From Ginsengibacter sp963792025 (lineage in GTDB: Bacteria > Bacteroidota > Bacteroidia > Chitinophagales > Chitinophagaceae): 64,000 nucleotides of DNA. The stretch lies in assembly GCA_963792025.1 (NCBI GenBank), contig CAWBUS010000003.1, positions 248,001 through 312,000 on the forward strand, read 5' to 3'. Every line of letters starts with the position of its first letter. Within the stretch, counting starts at the first letter, position 1. The notes under the pieces are model-generated. The model was not told where the DNA came from, did not search any database, and saw only the letters and a list, made by a program, of their open reading frames with translations. Positions 8,622 through 17,346 of this stretch are shown piece by piece. Made by a program: the position numbers and the translations under genes.

Positions 8622-9707
8622 ATGTCTATCTCAAGCAGCATGAGCTTTTCATTAACAGCCATTGCAAAAAGAAAACCATTAACACGGGTAGTATTGCATA
8701 TCATTTTCTGGATATGTATTGTCTTTTATTTTGCCTGGGGGTTTGGGTTTGCCAAAAATACACGGGAAGGCTTTTTATATTCCCTGCTATACCTTCCCGG
8801 AAATTTATTAATGACCTATACACTCCTGTATTTTCTAACGCCTGTATACCTTGTGAGAAAAAAATATGTGCACTTTTTTGCCGGGCTTGCACTGCTGCTG
8901 ATCATTTGTTCATGTTATGCCGTTTTTGCAAATATGCTAATGGGAGTTTTCCCGGGAAATTTTAAACAAACAAGCATTGATACCGGCCAAAATGTATTGC
9001 CGTTTATTCATGTAGCCGGTATTGCATTTTCCATAAAGTTTTTAGAAAACTGGCGCATGCAAAGACGACAAACTACAGTGGCTCAAAATGCCCAATTGAA
9101 AGCTGAGCTTGAATTATTGAAAGCACAGGTTCACCCACATTTTTTGTTTAATACCCTCAATAATCTTTACTCGCACACACTGGAGCAGTCTGATCTTGCC
9201 CCAGGCATCGTACTGAAGCTTTCACACCTCCTGCGATTTATGCTATACGAAAGCAAGTCTGCTTTAATACCTCTCAAAACAGAGGTGCATATCATTCAGT
9301 CGTACATGGAACTGGAACAGGTGCGTTATGGCAAAAGGCTTGATGTGTCATTCGTATGCCGGGGTGAGCTTCATGATAAAAAAATTGCGCCGTTGCTGTT
9401 GTTGCCTTTTGTTGAAAATGCCTATAAACATGGGCCCAGCCAGCAGTTAGATCTTTGCTGGATCAGCTTTGACCTGGCGGTTGAGGAAAATTTGATCCGG
9501 TTTAAACTGATTAACAGCTTTGATTCAGATGAAGAAGGTAAGCATGAAGTGAATAGCGGCGGCGTAGGGCTTCAAAACGTAAAACGCAGACTGGAACTTA
9601 TATACCCCAACAGGTATTCGCTGGATATAAGGGCCGAAGATGATATGTTTATAGTGAACCTTGACTTGCAGATAGATTGCACGGGCGAAAACATGCAGGC
9701 AGCATAG
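8622..9707 (+). CDS. LytS/YehU-type sensor histidine kinase
   Basis: A 361-residue membrane kinase (ATG at 8622; a second ATG six codons on is equally possible). Four hydrophobic segments (about 21-44, 52-72, 84-108, 123-140) are followed by the His_kinase (PF06580) domain: LKAQVHPHFLFNTLNNLYSH with the phospho-acceptor H173, the N box LLPFVENAYKHG (N266) and the G box SGGVGLQNVKRRLELIYP. It has no periplasmic sensor domain of note, typical for this family, which usually responds to membrane or small-molecule cues. It is followed 21 bp later by a LytTR response regulator, with which it surely forms a two-component system. Confidence 0.92.
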   Translation: MSISSSMSFSLTAIAKRKPLTRVVLHIIFWICIVFYFAWGFGFAKNTREGFLYSLLYLPGNLLMTYTLLYFLTPVYLVRKKYVHFFAGLALLLIICSCYAVFANMLMGVFPGNFKQTSIDTGQNVLPFIHVAGIAFSIKFLENWRMQRRQTTVAQNAQLKAELELLKAQVHPHFLFNTLNNLYSHTLEQSDLAPGIVLKLSHLLRFMLYESKSALIPLKTEVHIIQSYMELEQVRYGKRLDVSFVCRGELHDKKIAPLLLLPFVENAYKHGPSQQLDLCWISFDLAVEENLIRFKLINSFDSDEEGKHEVNSGGVGLQNVKRRLELIYPNRYSLDIRAEDDMFIVNLDLQIDCTGENMQAA

Positions 9708-9728
9708 TTACATTCTAAATGAAATTGT

Positions 9729-10445
9729 ATGATATGGAAATGCCTTATTGCAGATGATGAGCCTCCTGCCACCAGGATCCTGGAGAAATATATTTCAATG
9801 ACCCGGGAGCTCGAACTGGCAGGAATATGCCAGAATGCATTTGAGGTATTGACGCTGCTGAAATCCAAAGAGATTAACCTCATGTTTTTGGATATTCACA
9901 TGCCAAAATTGTCTGGCCTCAGCCTCATGAACTCTTTGTCGGCTCCGCCCAGGGTTATTTTCACTACAGCTTACAAAGAATATGCAGCCAATGCATTTGA
10001 TATGGATGCGATAGATTACCTGGTTAAGCCTGTTTCCTTTGAGCGTTTCCTGAAAGCAGTAGATAAACTATCAAGATATGATTCGTCTCCTGCTAAGAAT
10101 ACCTTCCTTCCGGACCAAAACGGGTTTCTCTATTTTCGCTCAAATCGCAAAATGGTAAAAGTCTTTTTGTCTGATATATTATATATTGAAAGCGTGAAGG
10201 ATTACATAAAAATTTTTCGCAGTAGTGAGCCCGCACTCATGATTCGTCAGTCAATAGCATTGACTGAGGCTATGCTGCCATCTTCTGATTTTATAAGAGT
10301 GCACCGTTCATTTATCGTTTCTATAAAACATATAACAGCATTTACTTCCACGGATATTGAGATCGGTAATATTGAGATTCCCGTGGGACGGTTCTATGGC
10401 AACTGTCTCAGGCAATTACAATCTGCCCGCCCGAATAATCTATAA
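9729..10445 (+). CDS. LytTR-family response regulator
   Basis: A 238-residue regulator: receiver domain 1-120 with acidic pocket D9-D10, phospho-acceptor D55 (FLDIHMPKLSG), T80 and K100 (DYLVKP), then a LytTR DNA-binding domain at about 140-235 (FRSNRKMVKVFLSDILYIESVKDYIKI; FIRVHRSFIVSIKHI). LytTR domains bind DNA through beta strands rather than helix-turn-helix. It is co-transcribed with the upstream LytS-type kinase. Target genes are not evident; the next gene downstream is convergent. Confidence 0.93.
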   Translation: MIWKCLIADDEPPATRILEKYISMTRELELAGICQNAFEVLTLLKSKEINLMFLDIHMPKLSGLSLMNSLSAPPRVIFTTAYKEYAANAFDMDAIDYLVKPVSFERFLKAVDKLSRYDSSPAKNTFLPDQNGFLYFRSNRKMVKVFLSDILYIESVKDYIKIFRSSEPALMIRQSIALTEAMLPSSDFIRVHRSFIVSIKHITAFTSTDIEIGNIEIPVGRFYGNCLRQLQSARPNNL

Positions 10446-10518
10446 TAATGCGGGCGTATCGGTTTTGTTGTTACTGCTGATGAATGCCGGATGCAGCGAG
10501 GCTTTGTGTATTTTCCCA

Positions 10519-10622
10519 ATGTTAGCGCAAGTATCCCACTCTCTTCGTCGAACTATAAAAAAGTGGCGTTGGCGCAAGTTTTGTTGCCGGGCTCTGAAGC
10601 TTAGCCATACTTGTGCCATAGA
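10519..10622. repeat. R3 repeat, copy 1
   Basis: About 104 bp whose ends are inverted (GCGCAAGTAT at the left, ATACTTGTGCC at the right) with an internal GGCGTTGGCGCAAGTTTTGTTGCCGGGCTC... core. A near-identical copy is at 14646-14747 and shorter or diverged ones at 20161-20213, 20841-20910, 27374-27484, 29989-30044, 34583-34680, 46530-46578 and 52168-52210. Confidence 0.75.
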
Positions 10623-10647
10623 ATATTTATCTTCACGGGGCTACAAG

Positions 10648-10750
10648 AAACCTTGCAAGTTTTTCGCCGTTGGTTGAAAACCAGGCGGCGGCTTTCACGG
10701 GTGGTTGATGTGGGCTTGCGAAAGAAAAGCGACACCCACACTGGCAGGAA
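10648..10750. repeat. R4 repeat, copy 1
   Basis: About 103 bp matching 13167-13310 nearly base for base (CCTTGCAA, TTTTCGCCGTTGGTTGAAAA, CGGCGGCTTTCACGGGTGG, GTGGGCTTGCGAAAG, CACCCACACTGGCAGGA). It can form a stem TGTGGG / CCCACA. With R3 copy 1 it fills the gap 10446-10787, in which there is no gene. Confidence 0.75.
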
Positions 10751-10787
10751 CCCTGATAGGCGTTCGTCACATACCAGTCGTTTAACA

Positions 10788-12647
10788 TTAGCGGGTAATA
10801 GTTAACGAATATCCCGTACCAACAGTCAATGAAGCTCCCGGTTTTAATTGTAAACTGTTAATGCTGATGTTCGAATGAATAACAACACTTCCCTTTGCGA
10901 TTAATACATTGGAAGTCTTTCCTGGCACAACGCCGCAAAGCCAGTTTCCGGAAACTTCCCAGGTATTACTTAACGCACCGGACCATTCATTTTCATTTCC
11001 GCTCAAAAATTGAATAGTCGTAACATTGCTAATGCCATTGGTTACAGTACAGCGATATTGATAGCCTTGCCATAAAAGTGGAATATTGATTAACGAAAGT
11101 GTTTTAGTATTTGCTCCAGTATAAAAGCTGTTGTTGCTTATATTGTTAAAATGAACACTGTCGGTGCTGAGTTGCCATTGGTAGTTTGTTCCCGGAAGAT
11201 CTGTTTGGATACTGGCATTTGCTGAAGGTGGACAGAGATCCATGGCTATCAATTGGAGGCACGTACCGTCATTTTTATAGGCCGAAATTGCGCTTCCAAT
11301 TTGCTGGCTGCTGGTCACATAAATGCGCTGGCCTTTTAACTCCATTCCGGTCATACCGCTGTTAAGCACATTGTTATTGTTAGCCGTATCTGTGAACACC
11401 GGTGATATGCGTCCACCTTGCCCAAAAGTAACATCATCGCTCCCGTCGTTGTTTATCCTCATCAACGTAATTCGATAATAAGAAGTATGGTCTACATCTC
11501 CAATAGTTCCTCCTAATATTATTTTACCATCACTTTGCAAAGCGACTTTATTAGTGACTGCAGATAATCCCGCCCCCCCGGCATCTTTAATACCTGTGCC
11601 ATTGAAAGAACTATCTAAGGTGCCGTTGGTCTGAAAACGTATGAGGCCGAAATCTCCATACAGCCAGCGACCATGGCTTTGGCTATATGAAAAGCACCCC
11701 CCCACGATGATCTTACCATCCGTTTGAAGAGCGATAGAGCTTGCAAGGGATCCATAGGTATTGGCAGCAGGAGAATTTATGTTTGGTGGGTTAAGCGTTA
11801 ATTTACCATTTTTATTGAAAGTATTATCCAGGCTGCCATCCGGATTATACCTTGCAATTGCAATAGAGTCACCATTAAAATCGTTCAATGAACTTGTTTC
11901 CGTTCCTACTGCAAGGATTTTGCCGTCCTTTTGGATAACCAGATCGATGGCATCCGCATTATCGCGATAAAAAAGGCCAATACTGTCATTACTAATATGT
12001 ACACTAAAAATCGTTTGTACCATACCTGACGAGCCAAAACTGTTATCAAGGCTTCCGTCTGAATTGAGCCTGATAATCAGAAAGCCAGATGATTGCTGAG
12101 AGCTTTGATTGCCTGCAAGTAAAATTTTACCGTCATCTTGTATTCCGGCAACGAGGATCACCGGTGATGTACCTGAATAATCCAGGTTCAGTATGCCGTC
12201 ATGGTCTAAACTGCTGTCAATTCCTCCATCAGGCAGATACCTCGACAATACGTATACTCCGCTTGATTTAGTTCCCAGTGTTATGATCTTTCCATCAGGA
12301 CAAATTTTCACTACATTTAATGTGGAATAATTACTATCTAAATTCCCAGGTACATCACCATTAAGACCAAAGCTGCTGTCAGGGGTGCCATCGACCTTGA
12401 TTCTGCTGATCAGGATGAATTTGAAATTTTTATCAAAATAACCTTTACCGATAATCACTTTGCCATCGGGTTGTACTGCAATGATTCCGTTGGCAGCAGT
12501 GGTAGATGTCATTAAAATACCATTTCCGTTAAACGTTGAATCCGGGCTACCCGATTGTGCAGGCGAATAATAAAAAACCATTACTAAAACTAATACTGTA
12601 CAAATGTATTTTAGTACTTTTTTTATATGAAATTCTTTATTTATCAA
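10788..12647 (-). CDS. Secreted delta-60 repeat protein
   Basis: A 619-residue exported protein: signal peptide (residues 9-30, cleavage near SPAQ), then about seven copies of the delta-60 repeat (TIGR02608 pattern: DGSLD.SFG..G.........A...Q.DGKI...G), e.g. GSPDSTFNGNG, DGTPDSSFGLNG, DGSLDNSFGSSG, DGSLDNTFNKNG, NGTLDSSFNGTG. The repeats are predicted to make a beta-propeller. About 480-560 is an Ig/PKD-like segment (YQWQLSTDSVHFNNIS...YRCTVTNG), and the end (NVLIAKGSVVIHSNISINSLQLKPGASLTVGTGYSLTI) is a short beta-helix-like segment common in Bacteroidota surface proteins. No canonical type IX sorting tail is evident. Function: probably adhesive or structural surface protein; substrate unknown. 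Confidence 0.85.
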   Translation of the reverse strand: MINKEFHIKKVLKYICTVLVLVMVFYYSPAQSGSPDSTFNGNGILMTSTTAANGIIAVQPDGKVIIGKGYFDKNFKFILISRIKVDGTPDSSFGLNGDVPGNLDSNYSTLNVVKICPDGKIITLGTKSSGVYVLSRYLPDGGIDSSLDHDGILNLDYSGTSPVILVAGIQDDGKILLAGNQSSQQSSGFLIIRLNSDGSLDNSFGSSGMVQTIFSVHISNDSIGLFYRDNADAIDLVIQKDGKILAVGTETSSLNDFNGDSIAIARYNPDGSLDNTFNKNGKLTLNPPNINSPAANTYGSLASSIALQTDGKIIVGGCFSYSQSHGRWLYGDFGLIRFQTNGTLDSSFNGTGIKDAGGAGLSAVTNKVALQSDGKIILGGTIGDVDHTSYYRITLMRINNDGSDDVTFGQGGRISPVFTDTANNNNVLNSGMTGMELKGQRIYVTSSQQIGSAISAYKNDGTCLQLIAMDLCPPSANASIQTDLPGTNYQWQLSTDSVHFNNISNNSFYTGANTKTLSLINIPLLWQGYQYRCTVTNGISNVTTIQFLSGNENEWSGALSNTWEVSGNWLCGVVPGKTSNVLIAKGSVVIHSNISINSLQLKPGASLTVGTGYSLTITR

Positions 12648-13166
12648 ATGAAAGTGAAGAATGAATACCTTGTTTTAGAAATGCAGTGAAACTAAAAAAC
12701 CTTTTAGCTTAATAGCCTCACTATCCGGGTATTTTTTCGGATTATTTTGATTGGAAATTATAGGAAGAAATGGAATATTTTTACCAAGTTATATTATTTT
12801 CTTTAATAATGATAAGGTAATAACAGCAAATTTCAGCCTTCGTAGCGTTCCCAAGTTAGCCTTAGAATGTTCAAACATAAAATACCCTAACTGTGCCATT
12901 TCGCATAATGTTTAAATAATTAGGGAGCGATATCCTTAGTTTCCGCCCCGGCGCACACGTGCAACTAAGGATATTAATATTATCTTTATTAAAACAGAAT
13001 TACGAGCAAAGGTGGTTATAAAATATTTGACCAGGGAGGCTTGTATTATATAAGTTTTGCAGTAGTAGCATGGGTAGACCTACCTTGCCGGAAGCCAGGC
13101 GTTTTTACAAGAAAAGAATACAGAGACATTGTAATAGAAAGTTTGCGGCATTGCCAAAAGGAAAAA
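12648..13166. other. Gene-free AT-rich stretch
   Basis: No ORF with protein-like composition. Around 13020-13165 plus-strand DNA is open but looks like the flank of repeat R4. No strong hairpin or promoter recognised. Confidence 0.45.
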
Positions 13167-13310
13167 AAACCTTGCAAATGTTTTCGCCGTTGGTTGAAAA
13201 CCAGACGGCGGCTTTCACGGGTGGTTGATTTGGGCTTGCGAAGGTTGATTTGGGCTTGCGAAAGAAAAGCAACACCCACACTGCCAGGAGTAACACCCAC
13301 ACTGGCAGGA
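13167..13310. repeat. R4 repeat, copy 2 with two internal duplications
   Basis: Homologous to 10648-10750 but longer because two short segments are doubled: GGTTGATTTGGGCTTGCGAA occurs twice (about 13224-13263), and AACACCCACACTG.CAGGA occurs twice (about 13271-13310). The doubled segments lie on opposite arms of the potential hairpin. Confidence 0.75.
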
Positions 13311-13326
13311 ATTTAGACCTCAGAAT

Positions 13327-13506
13327 ATGTATTTTAAGCTTCCAAGAGTTTATTGGGATGGATTAGACCGTCAACAATTAACTACCAAGTTAATTAAAGA
13401 GTTAGGCGATTTTACAAATACTCAAAAATTCAAAACGACTTTCTTAAGTAATGCGCAGAGAATTATTTTTTGGGGTAAGACCGTAGTAATTTGGTCAAAA
13501 GAATGA
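13327..13506 (+). pseudogene. Small ORF or gene remnant, paralogous to 15102-15242
   Basis: A 59-codon frame from ATG 13327 to TGA 13504-13506. Its end (F.NTQKFKTTFLSNAQRIIF.GKTVVIWSK) is clearly related to the frame ending at 15242 (FTNTQKFKNSFLAQADSITI.GATVIWSK), so the sequence has been under protein-level constraint. It is preceded directly by repeat R4 and followed by R1. I do not recognise the family. It may be the C-terminal remnant of a larger gene or a genuine small protein. Confidence 0.45.
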
Positions 13507-13529
13507 CTTGGTAATGTATCAGAAATGTT

Positions 13530-13768
13530 GGTGTCTCAGCGGGGTTTTTCGTGCATAGGCTTCTCATATAAAGTAATCTTGCCGGAAACCCCGATGCCGG
13601 ATACTGTATCAATTTAATAAGCCCGCTTTTGCTTTTTCGTGAACTTTGCCAATCCATATTACTTTGAAGTTTGGCTGCAAACGGGTGGATCGTTCTTTCG
13701 TCGCCGGGGTTTCACACTAGGGTACTGGTAACCGATAGTTTATTCTGTGAAAACCCCGCCGGAACACC
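13530..13768. repeat. R1 repeat, copy 2 (239 bp)
   Basis: Nearly identical to 6623-6860, starting GGTGTCTCAGCGGGG and ending CCCCGCCGGAACACC; both end hairpins are kept. It occupies most of the gap 13507-13960. Confidence 0.8.
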
Positions 13769-13960
13769 TATCGGGCAATATCTATGGCTGATCTGGATTT
13801 CTCGAAGACGGCCCGGCGATAAGTTAAAAATAAAGCTGTTCATTGCCTTCAGATTTTTTTGAAAGCGTTCCTGTTAGAGCCATATTTTTATTTCTATTGT
13901 TTATATTCATTAAATTGCCTCACGAACGTCTGCGATTTCTAACAAAACTAATTATCTCCT

Positions 13961-14629
13961 TTGAAAAAATTATTATGCCTGGTATTATTACATGTCTCTG
14001 TGAGTATCGCTTCCGCACAGTCCAGAATCGGCTTTAGAGCTGGGTTAAATATTTCCAACCAGGCCAATGCCTACACGATATTCACAGGTGGGTCAACCAA
14101 AAACAATAATGGGCAATCGCTGACAGGCTTTAACGGTGGCGCCATTTTTGCGGACCTCTACCTTTCGAAGCATTTTTCATTCAGAGGCCAGCTTCTTTAC
14201 TCTCAACAAGGAGTTAACACGCCGGAACTGGATGATCCCCTTGGCAATATACTGTCACTTAAAACTACTTACCGGTTAAATTATTTGAATATGCCTGCAC
14301 AGTTTTTATATAACCAGCACTTTTCTATTGGGAGTGCATGGATCGGGCTTGGTGGTTATCTTGGTTTTTTATTAAACGGCACAATAAAAAATACTCAACT
14401 GAACGAATCATTACAATTTGAAGGCAGCAATAGTGAGTACAACAGAATTGACCTGGGAATGAGTACTACCGCCGGATTTATTTTTAAACAAGGTATTATT
14501 GCCGGGGTTGATTATCAACTCGGATTAATGAATGTCGCCAATTCGGGATTCATGTTGCCTAACCCGAAGGCAAAATTGAAAAATAACACGTGGAGTATCT
14601 ATTTGGGATATGAATTTAAGCTTAAATGA
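13961..14629 (+). CDS. Outer-membrane beta-barrel protein (PorT-like)
   Basis: A 222-residue protein of the outer-membrane beta-barrel family PF13568 (PorT-like): signal peptide (MKKLLCLVLLHVSVSIASA), then GFRAGLNISNQA, alternating amphipathic strands (RGQLLYSQQGVNTPELDD, LNYLNMPAQFLYN, IGLGGYLGFLLNG, AGVDYQLGLMNV) and an aromatic-rich terminal strand (WSIYLGYEFKLK). The start is a TTG at 13961-13963, preferred because it begins the signal peptide exactly; the in-frame context offers no ATG. Porin-like function is not shown; family members are mostly uncharacterised. It sits between repeats R1 and R3, alone in its unit. Confidence 0.85.
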   Translation: MKKLLCLVLLHVSVSIASAQSRIGFRAGLNISNQANAYTIFTGGSTKNNNGQSLTGFNGGAIFADLYLSKHFSFRGQLLYSQQGVNTPELDDPLGNILSLKTTYRLNYLNMPAQFLYNQHFSIGSAWIGLGGYLGFLLNGTIKNTQLNESLQFEGSNSEYNRIDLGMSTTAGFIFKQGIIAGVDYQLGLMNVANSGFMLPNPKAKLKNNTWSIYLGYEFKLK

Positions 14630-14645
14630 AAGTATAGTCGCCCAA

Positions 14646-14747
14646 AATCGCAAGTATCTCCACTCTCTCGGTTGCATTATAAAGAAAGTTGCGTTGGCGC
14701 AAGTTTTGTCGCCGGGCTCTGAAGCTTAGCCATACTTGTGCCATAGA
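14646..14747. repeat. R3 repeat, copy 2
   Basis: About 102 bp almost identical to 10519-10622 in its right two thirds (GCGTTGGCGCAAGTTTTGTC, then CTGAAGCTTAGCCATACTTG). The rest of the gap to 15101 shows no gene. Confidence 0.75.
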
Positions 14748-15101
14748 AAAGAACGACCTACTTGGGCTGTATTGAAGAGATGCTTATATTAGTGTATGAG
14801 CCGTAAATATAAATTCGGCCCAGGTTGGTGTTCTCCTTTTTCCAAATTTAAAGTATTACAACAATTAAAAAGAGGTTGCCGATGTGGTGTGTTGGTGCGG
14901 AAAGTATTTTAGCCCGGCATGACCAACATCTCTTCGAACCCAAACCGAACTATTATCCTAAATCATCCAACGTGTAAGAAATCCAAATCCGATAGCTCCC
15001 GGATCAAAACTCTCTAAAAGTTGTTGGTGACTGCTTTGCTGCAAAACCATCCGCACGAACACCAGACAACGGCGGTGTGTGGCCTTAGTTAAGTGAAGCT
15101 A

Positions 15102-15242
15102 TGTTTTAGGAACACCAACACCTGCATAGAATTGATATTGGAATTTAGAGAGTTTACCAACACGCAAAAGTTTAAAAATTCATTTTTAGCCCAGGCAGAT
15201 TCAATTACGATAAACGGAGCCACGGTGATTTGGTCAAAATAA
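15102..15242 (+). pseudogene. Gene remnant paralogous to 13327-13506
   Basis: An open frame without a proper start that ends at TAA 15240-15242 and encodes EFTNTQKFKNSFLAQADS...GATVIWSK, related to the C-terminus of the frame at 13327-13506. Upstream sequence is not recognisably coding. Probably the 3' end of a decayed copy. Confidence 0.45.
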
Positions 15243-15256
15243 TTTTTTGTTGCATT

Positions 15257-15300
15257 TCACGGCGGGTATTCTCACCCGGCATTCTTCAATCACAATTTAT
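15257..15300. repeat. R2 repeat, left-end fragment
   Basis: About 44 bp matching the left ends of 15905-16149 and 17085-17346 (GGCGGGTATTCTCACCCGGCATT, then CTTCAATCACAATTTATCCATT). It breaks off exactly at the stop codon of the cupin gene. Confidence 0.65.
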
Positions 15301-15809
15301 CCATTCTTCTTTTCCAAATAGTCAGGCGGAAAAACTTCCTGTCCATACTTTTCTGCAATGGCTTTTAGTTTTTTTGCAGTGACTTCATTCATTGGCGGTG
15401 GCGCCGTGAATGTGCCAAACGTTGAAGGCTCACCAATCTCTTCAAAAAACTTATCTAAACCTGCAGGCACAACCATACACCATAAATGTGCAACACCATT
15501 GGTTTTATTTTTAAAACCATGAATGATACCGCCTTTTGGAATAGTTACAAATGAACCCTCCTTTGCAATCGTTACACCATCTTCTGTGGTTAATTCTATT
15601 TCGCCTTCAATTACATAAAATGTTTCGTGGATGTTTTTATGTGCATGCGGGCCGGGACCACCACCGGGCGGCACCAACATGTCAATAACTGCATAGTCAT
15701 TGTTGGTTGCATCACCGCTTACCACTATTCGGTAAGAATCGCCGATAACAGATACAGCTTTGCCTTCATTTGCCGGTATTACCTGCGCCGGTTTTTTTGT
15801 GTTTTCCAT
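15297..15809 (-). CDS. Cupin-domain protein
   Basis: A 170-residue single-domain cupin. Motif 1 is PGPHAHKNIHETFYVIEGEIE with metal-ligand candidates H55, H57 and E62; motif 2 is PKGGIIHGFKNK with the fourth ligand His near residue 95. After the barrel, about 45 residues (FFEEIGEPSTFGTFTAPPPMNEVTAKKLKAIAEKYGQEVFPPDYL) form a helical tail typical of the quercetin-dioxygenase-like or anti-sigma-like cupins of Bacteroidota. No signal peptide, so cytoplasmic. Substrate unknown. Its stop codon abuts a fragment of repeat R2, and a full R2 lies upstream, so the gene is embedded between repeat pieces. Confidence 0.85.
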   Translation of the reverse strand: MENTKKPAQVIPANEGKAVSVIGDSYRIVVSGDATNNDYAVIDMLVPPGGGPGPHAHKNIHETFYVIEGEIELTTEDGVTIAKEGSFVTIPKGGIIHGFKNKTNGVAHLWCMVVPAGLDKFFEEIGEPSTFGTFTAPPPMNEVTAKKLKAIAEKYGQEVFPPDYLEKKNG

Positions 15810-15904
15810 GATATAGTTTTATTAATTATTGATTTTGCTTAAACAAGCATGTTGTTTCAAAAATCGGGCTACTTTTATTTAACACAGGTTTTCCATTTCA
15901 GCCT

Positions 15905-16149
15905 ATTCCATGGCGGGTATCCTCACGCTGCATTCTTCAATCACAATTTATCATTAAATGTGTAATTACTTCGAATTCATCTTTAGCTGTTTCATAAAAC
16001 TTCGCTTAAGCAAAGCTGCATTCAGAAATAAATTCGATGTAATGATTGATTGCTTTTTCTTTCGCCTGCATATTTAGAAGCACTCTCAATAATTAACTAA
16101 GAAATATTATTCACGAAATGTCGGGTGAGGACTCCCGCCAGGGAAATGG
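15905..16149. repeat. R2 repeat, full copy 1 (about 245 bp, inverted ends)
   Basis: Left end ATTCCATGGCGGGTATCCTCACGC and right end GTCGGGTGAGGACTCCCGCC... are inverted copies of each other. The interior (CAATCACAATTTAT, then GTGTAATTACTTCGAA, then TTTCGCCTGCATATTTA) matches 17085-17346. Confidence 0.75.
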
Positions 16150-16171
16150 ACAATACCCTTGTCGTGTGCTG

Positions 16172-17008
16172 TTAATTTGCTTTGATGTATGTTAATTGCT
16201 TTGCCATCTTTAACATACCGTCTTTTAGTAAATGGTAAGAATCAAATTTAGAATTGTCTTTGGCTGTATAGCTACAACCCGTTCCATAAATTATTTTTAG
16301 CGTCTTATCATTTTTACTGTACCAATAAATATAAAATCCCTTTATTGTAATCGGATGATATGCCTGTAAATTACCTTGCCAGCTTTTCTTATCAGGCATA
16401 CCAATAAAATTAATCAGGCCGCCTGTACTGTCTGTCAAGTCACTATGCGAATTCATTGAAAACTCGATAATATGTGCCTGTTGTCCATCTATAACAATAT
16501 CTTTTGGTTCAATTTTTCTTTCAGGATTTATTATCGAAGTAGATGTAAATCCGTTTGGGTCTTTCATAGCATAAAGCCATGACGACTGGTCAAGTACTCC
16601 TATATTTAATAACTTTTCAATTATTTTTATACTACTTGTATTAATCTCTTCGTTTGGAAAATCGAACAACTGATTTTTAGCATCAATTACATAAGTACCA
16701 AACCACGCCTGGTAATACGGAGACTTGTAATCATCCCGTTGGGAGTAATTGTTGCCTGGTCCTGGCTTTCCAACAGAATAATAATTTACGCCTTTTAATG
16801 ATATGCTTTGCCAAATTTCATCCATGTCCTGTTGCGCAAAAGGGCTCCAGTCGCCTACTGCCTTTAAGGGAGCTGATTTAATACCTGTAATTGAGTCCTG
16901 GTTGGATTTCATTCGATTAGTCATAGCAATAAATTTGTCAAAATTTGAAGATTGACAAATTGCATATGTCATTATTAAATTCAGCGGCAAAAAAAATAAA
17001 TATTTCAC
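16172..17008 (-). CDS. Secreted protein of unknown function
   Basis: A 278-residue exported protein starting with a GTG at 17006-17008 (MKYLFFLPLNLIMTYAICQ, signal peptide). The mature part is soluble, rich in aromatic and polar residues (GVNYYSVGKPGPGNNYSQRDDYKSPYY...), with single regions such as GTGCSYTAKDNSKFDSYHLLKDGML near the end; I do not recognise a family or catalytic motif. It is flanked on both sides by full R2 repeats, directly downstream at 16149 and upstream at 17085, and shares orientation with the cupin gene and the gene at 17334. Confidence 0.6.
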   Translation of the reverse strand: MKYLFFLPLNLIMTYAICQSSNFDKFIAMTNRMKSNQDSITGIKSAPLKAVGDWSPFAQQDMDEIWQSISLKGVNYYSVGKPGPGNNYSQRDDYKSPYYQAWFGTYVIDAKNQLFDFPNEEINTSSIKIIEKLLNIGVLDQSSWLYAMKDPNGFTSTSIINPERKIEPKDIVIDGQQAHIIEFSMNSHSDLTDSTGGLINFIGMPDKKSWQGNLQAYHPITIKGFYIYWYSKNDKTLKIIYGTGCSYTAKDNSKFDSYHLLKDGMLKMAKQLTYIKAN

Positions 17009-17084
17009 GAGATTATTTTAAGTTTTGAAAATCCGGCTTATGTCAAATTTTAATGGTAAAAATAAATATTTTATATTCGATTCC

Positions 17085-17346
17085 CATTCCATGGCGGGTG
17101 TACTCACCCGACATTCTTCAATCACAATTTATCCATTAAATGTGTAATTACTTCGAATCCGATAGCTATCGGATCATCTTTAGCTGTTTCATAAAACTTC
17201 GTTTATGCAAACTGATTCAAAAATAAATTTGATGTAATGATTGATAGCTTTTTCTTTCGCCTGCATATTTAAAAGCACTCTCCATACTCAACTAAGATAA
17301 TATTATTCACGAAATGTCGGGTGAGGGCTCCCGTCAGGAAATAGGA
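17085..17346. repeat. R2 repeat, full copy 2 (about 260 bp, inverted ends)
   Basis: Left end GGCGGGTGTACTCACCCGACATT; right end, inverted, reads GACGGGAGCCCTCACCCGACATT. Each end also folds on itself (CGGGTG-TACT-CACCCG on the left). The right end overlaps the last codons and stop of the 17334-17867 gene. An extra palindrome (ATCCGATAGCTATCGGAT) is inserted relative to copy 1. Confidence 0.8.

Noticed and set aside
13041..13316. 91-residue frame ending in repeated CGL/TPTLPG segments
   Set aside because: It is a translation of repeat R4 and its duplications; the other copy at 10.65 kb breaks the frame.
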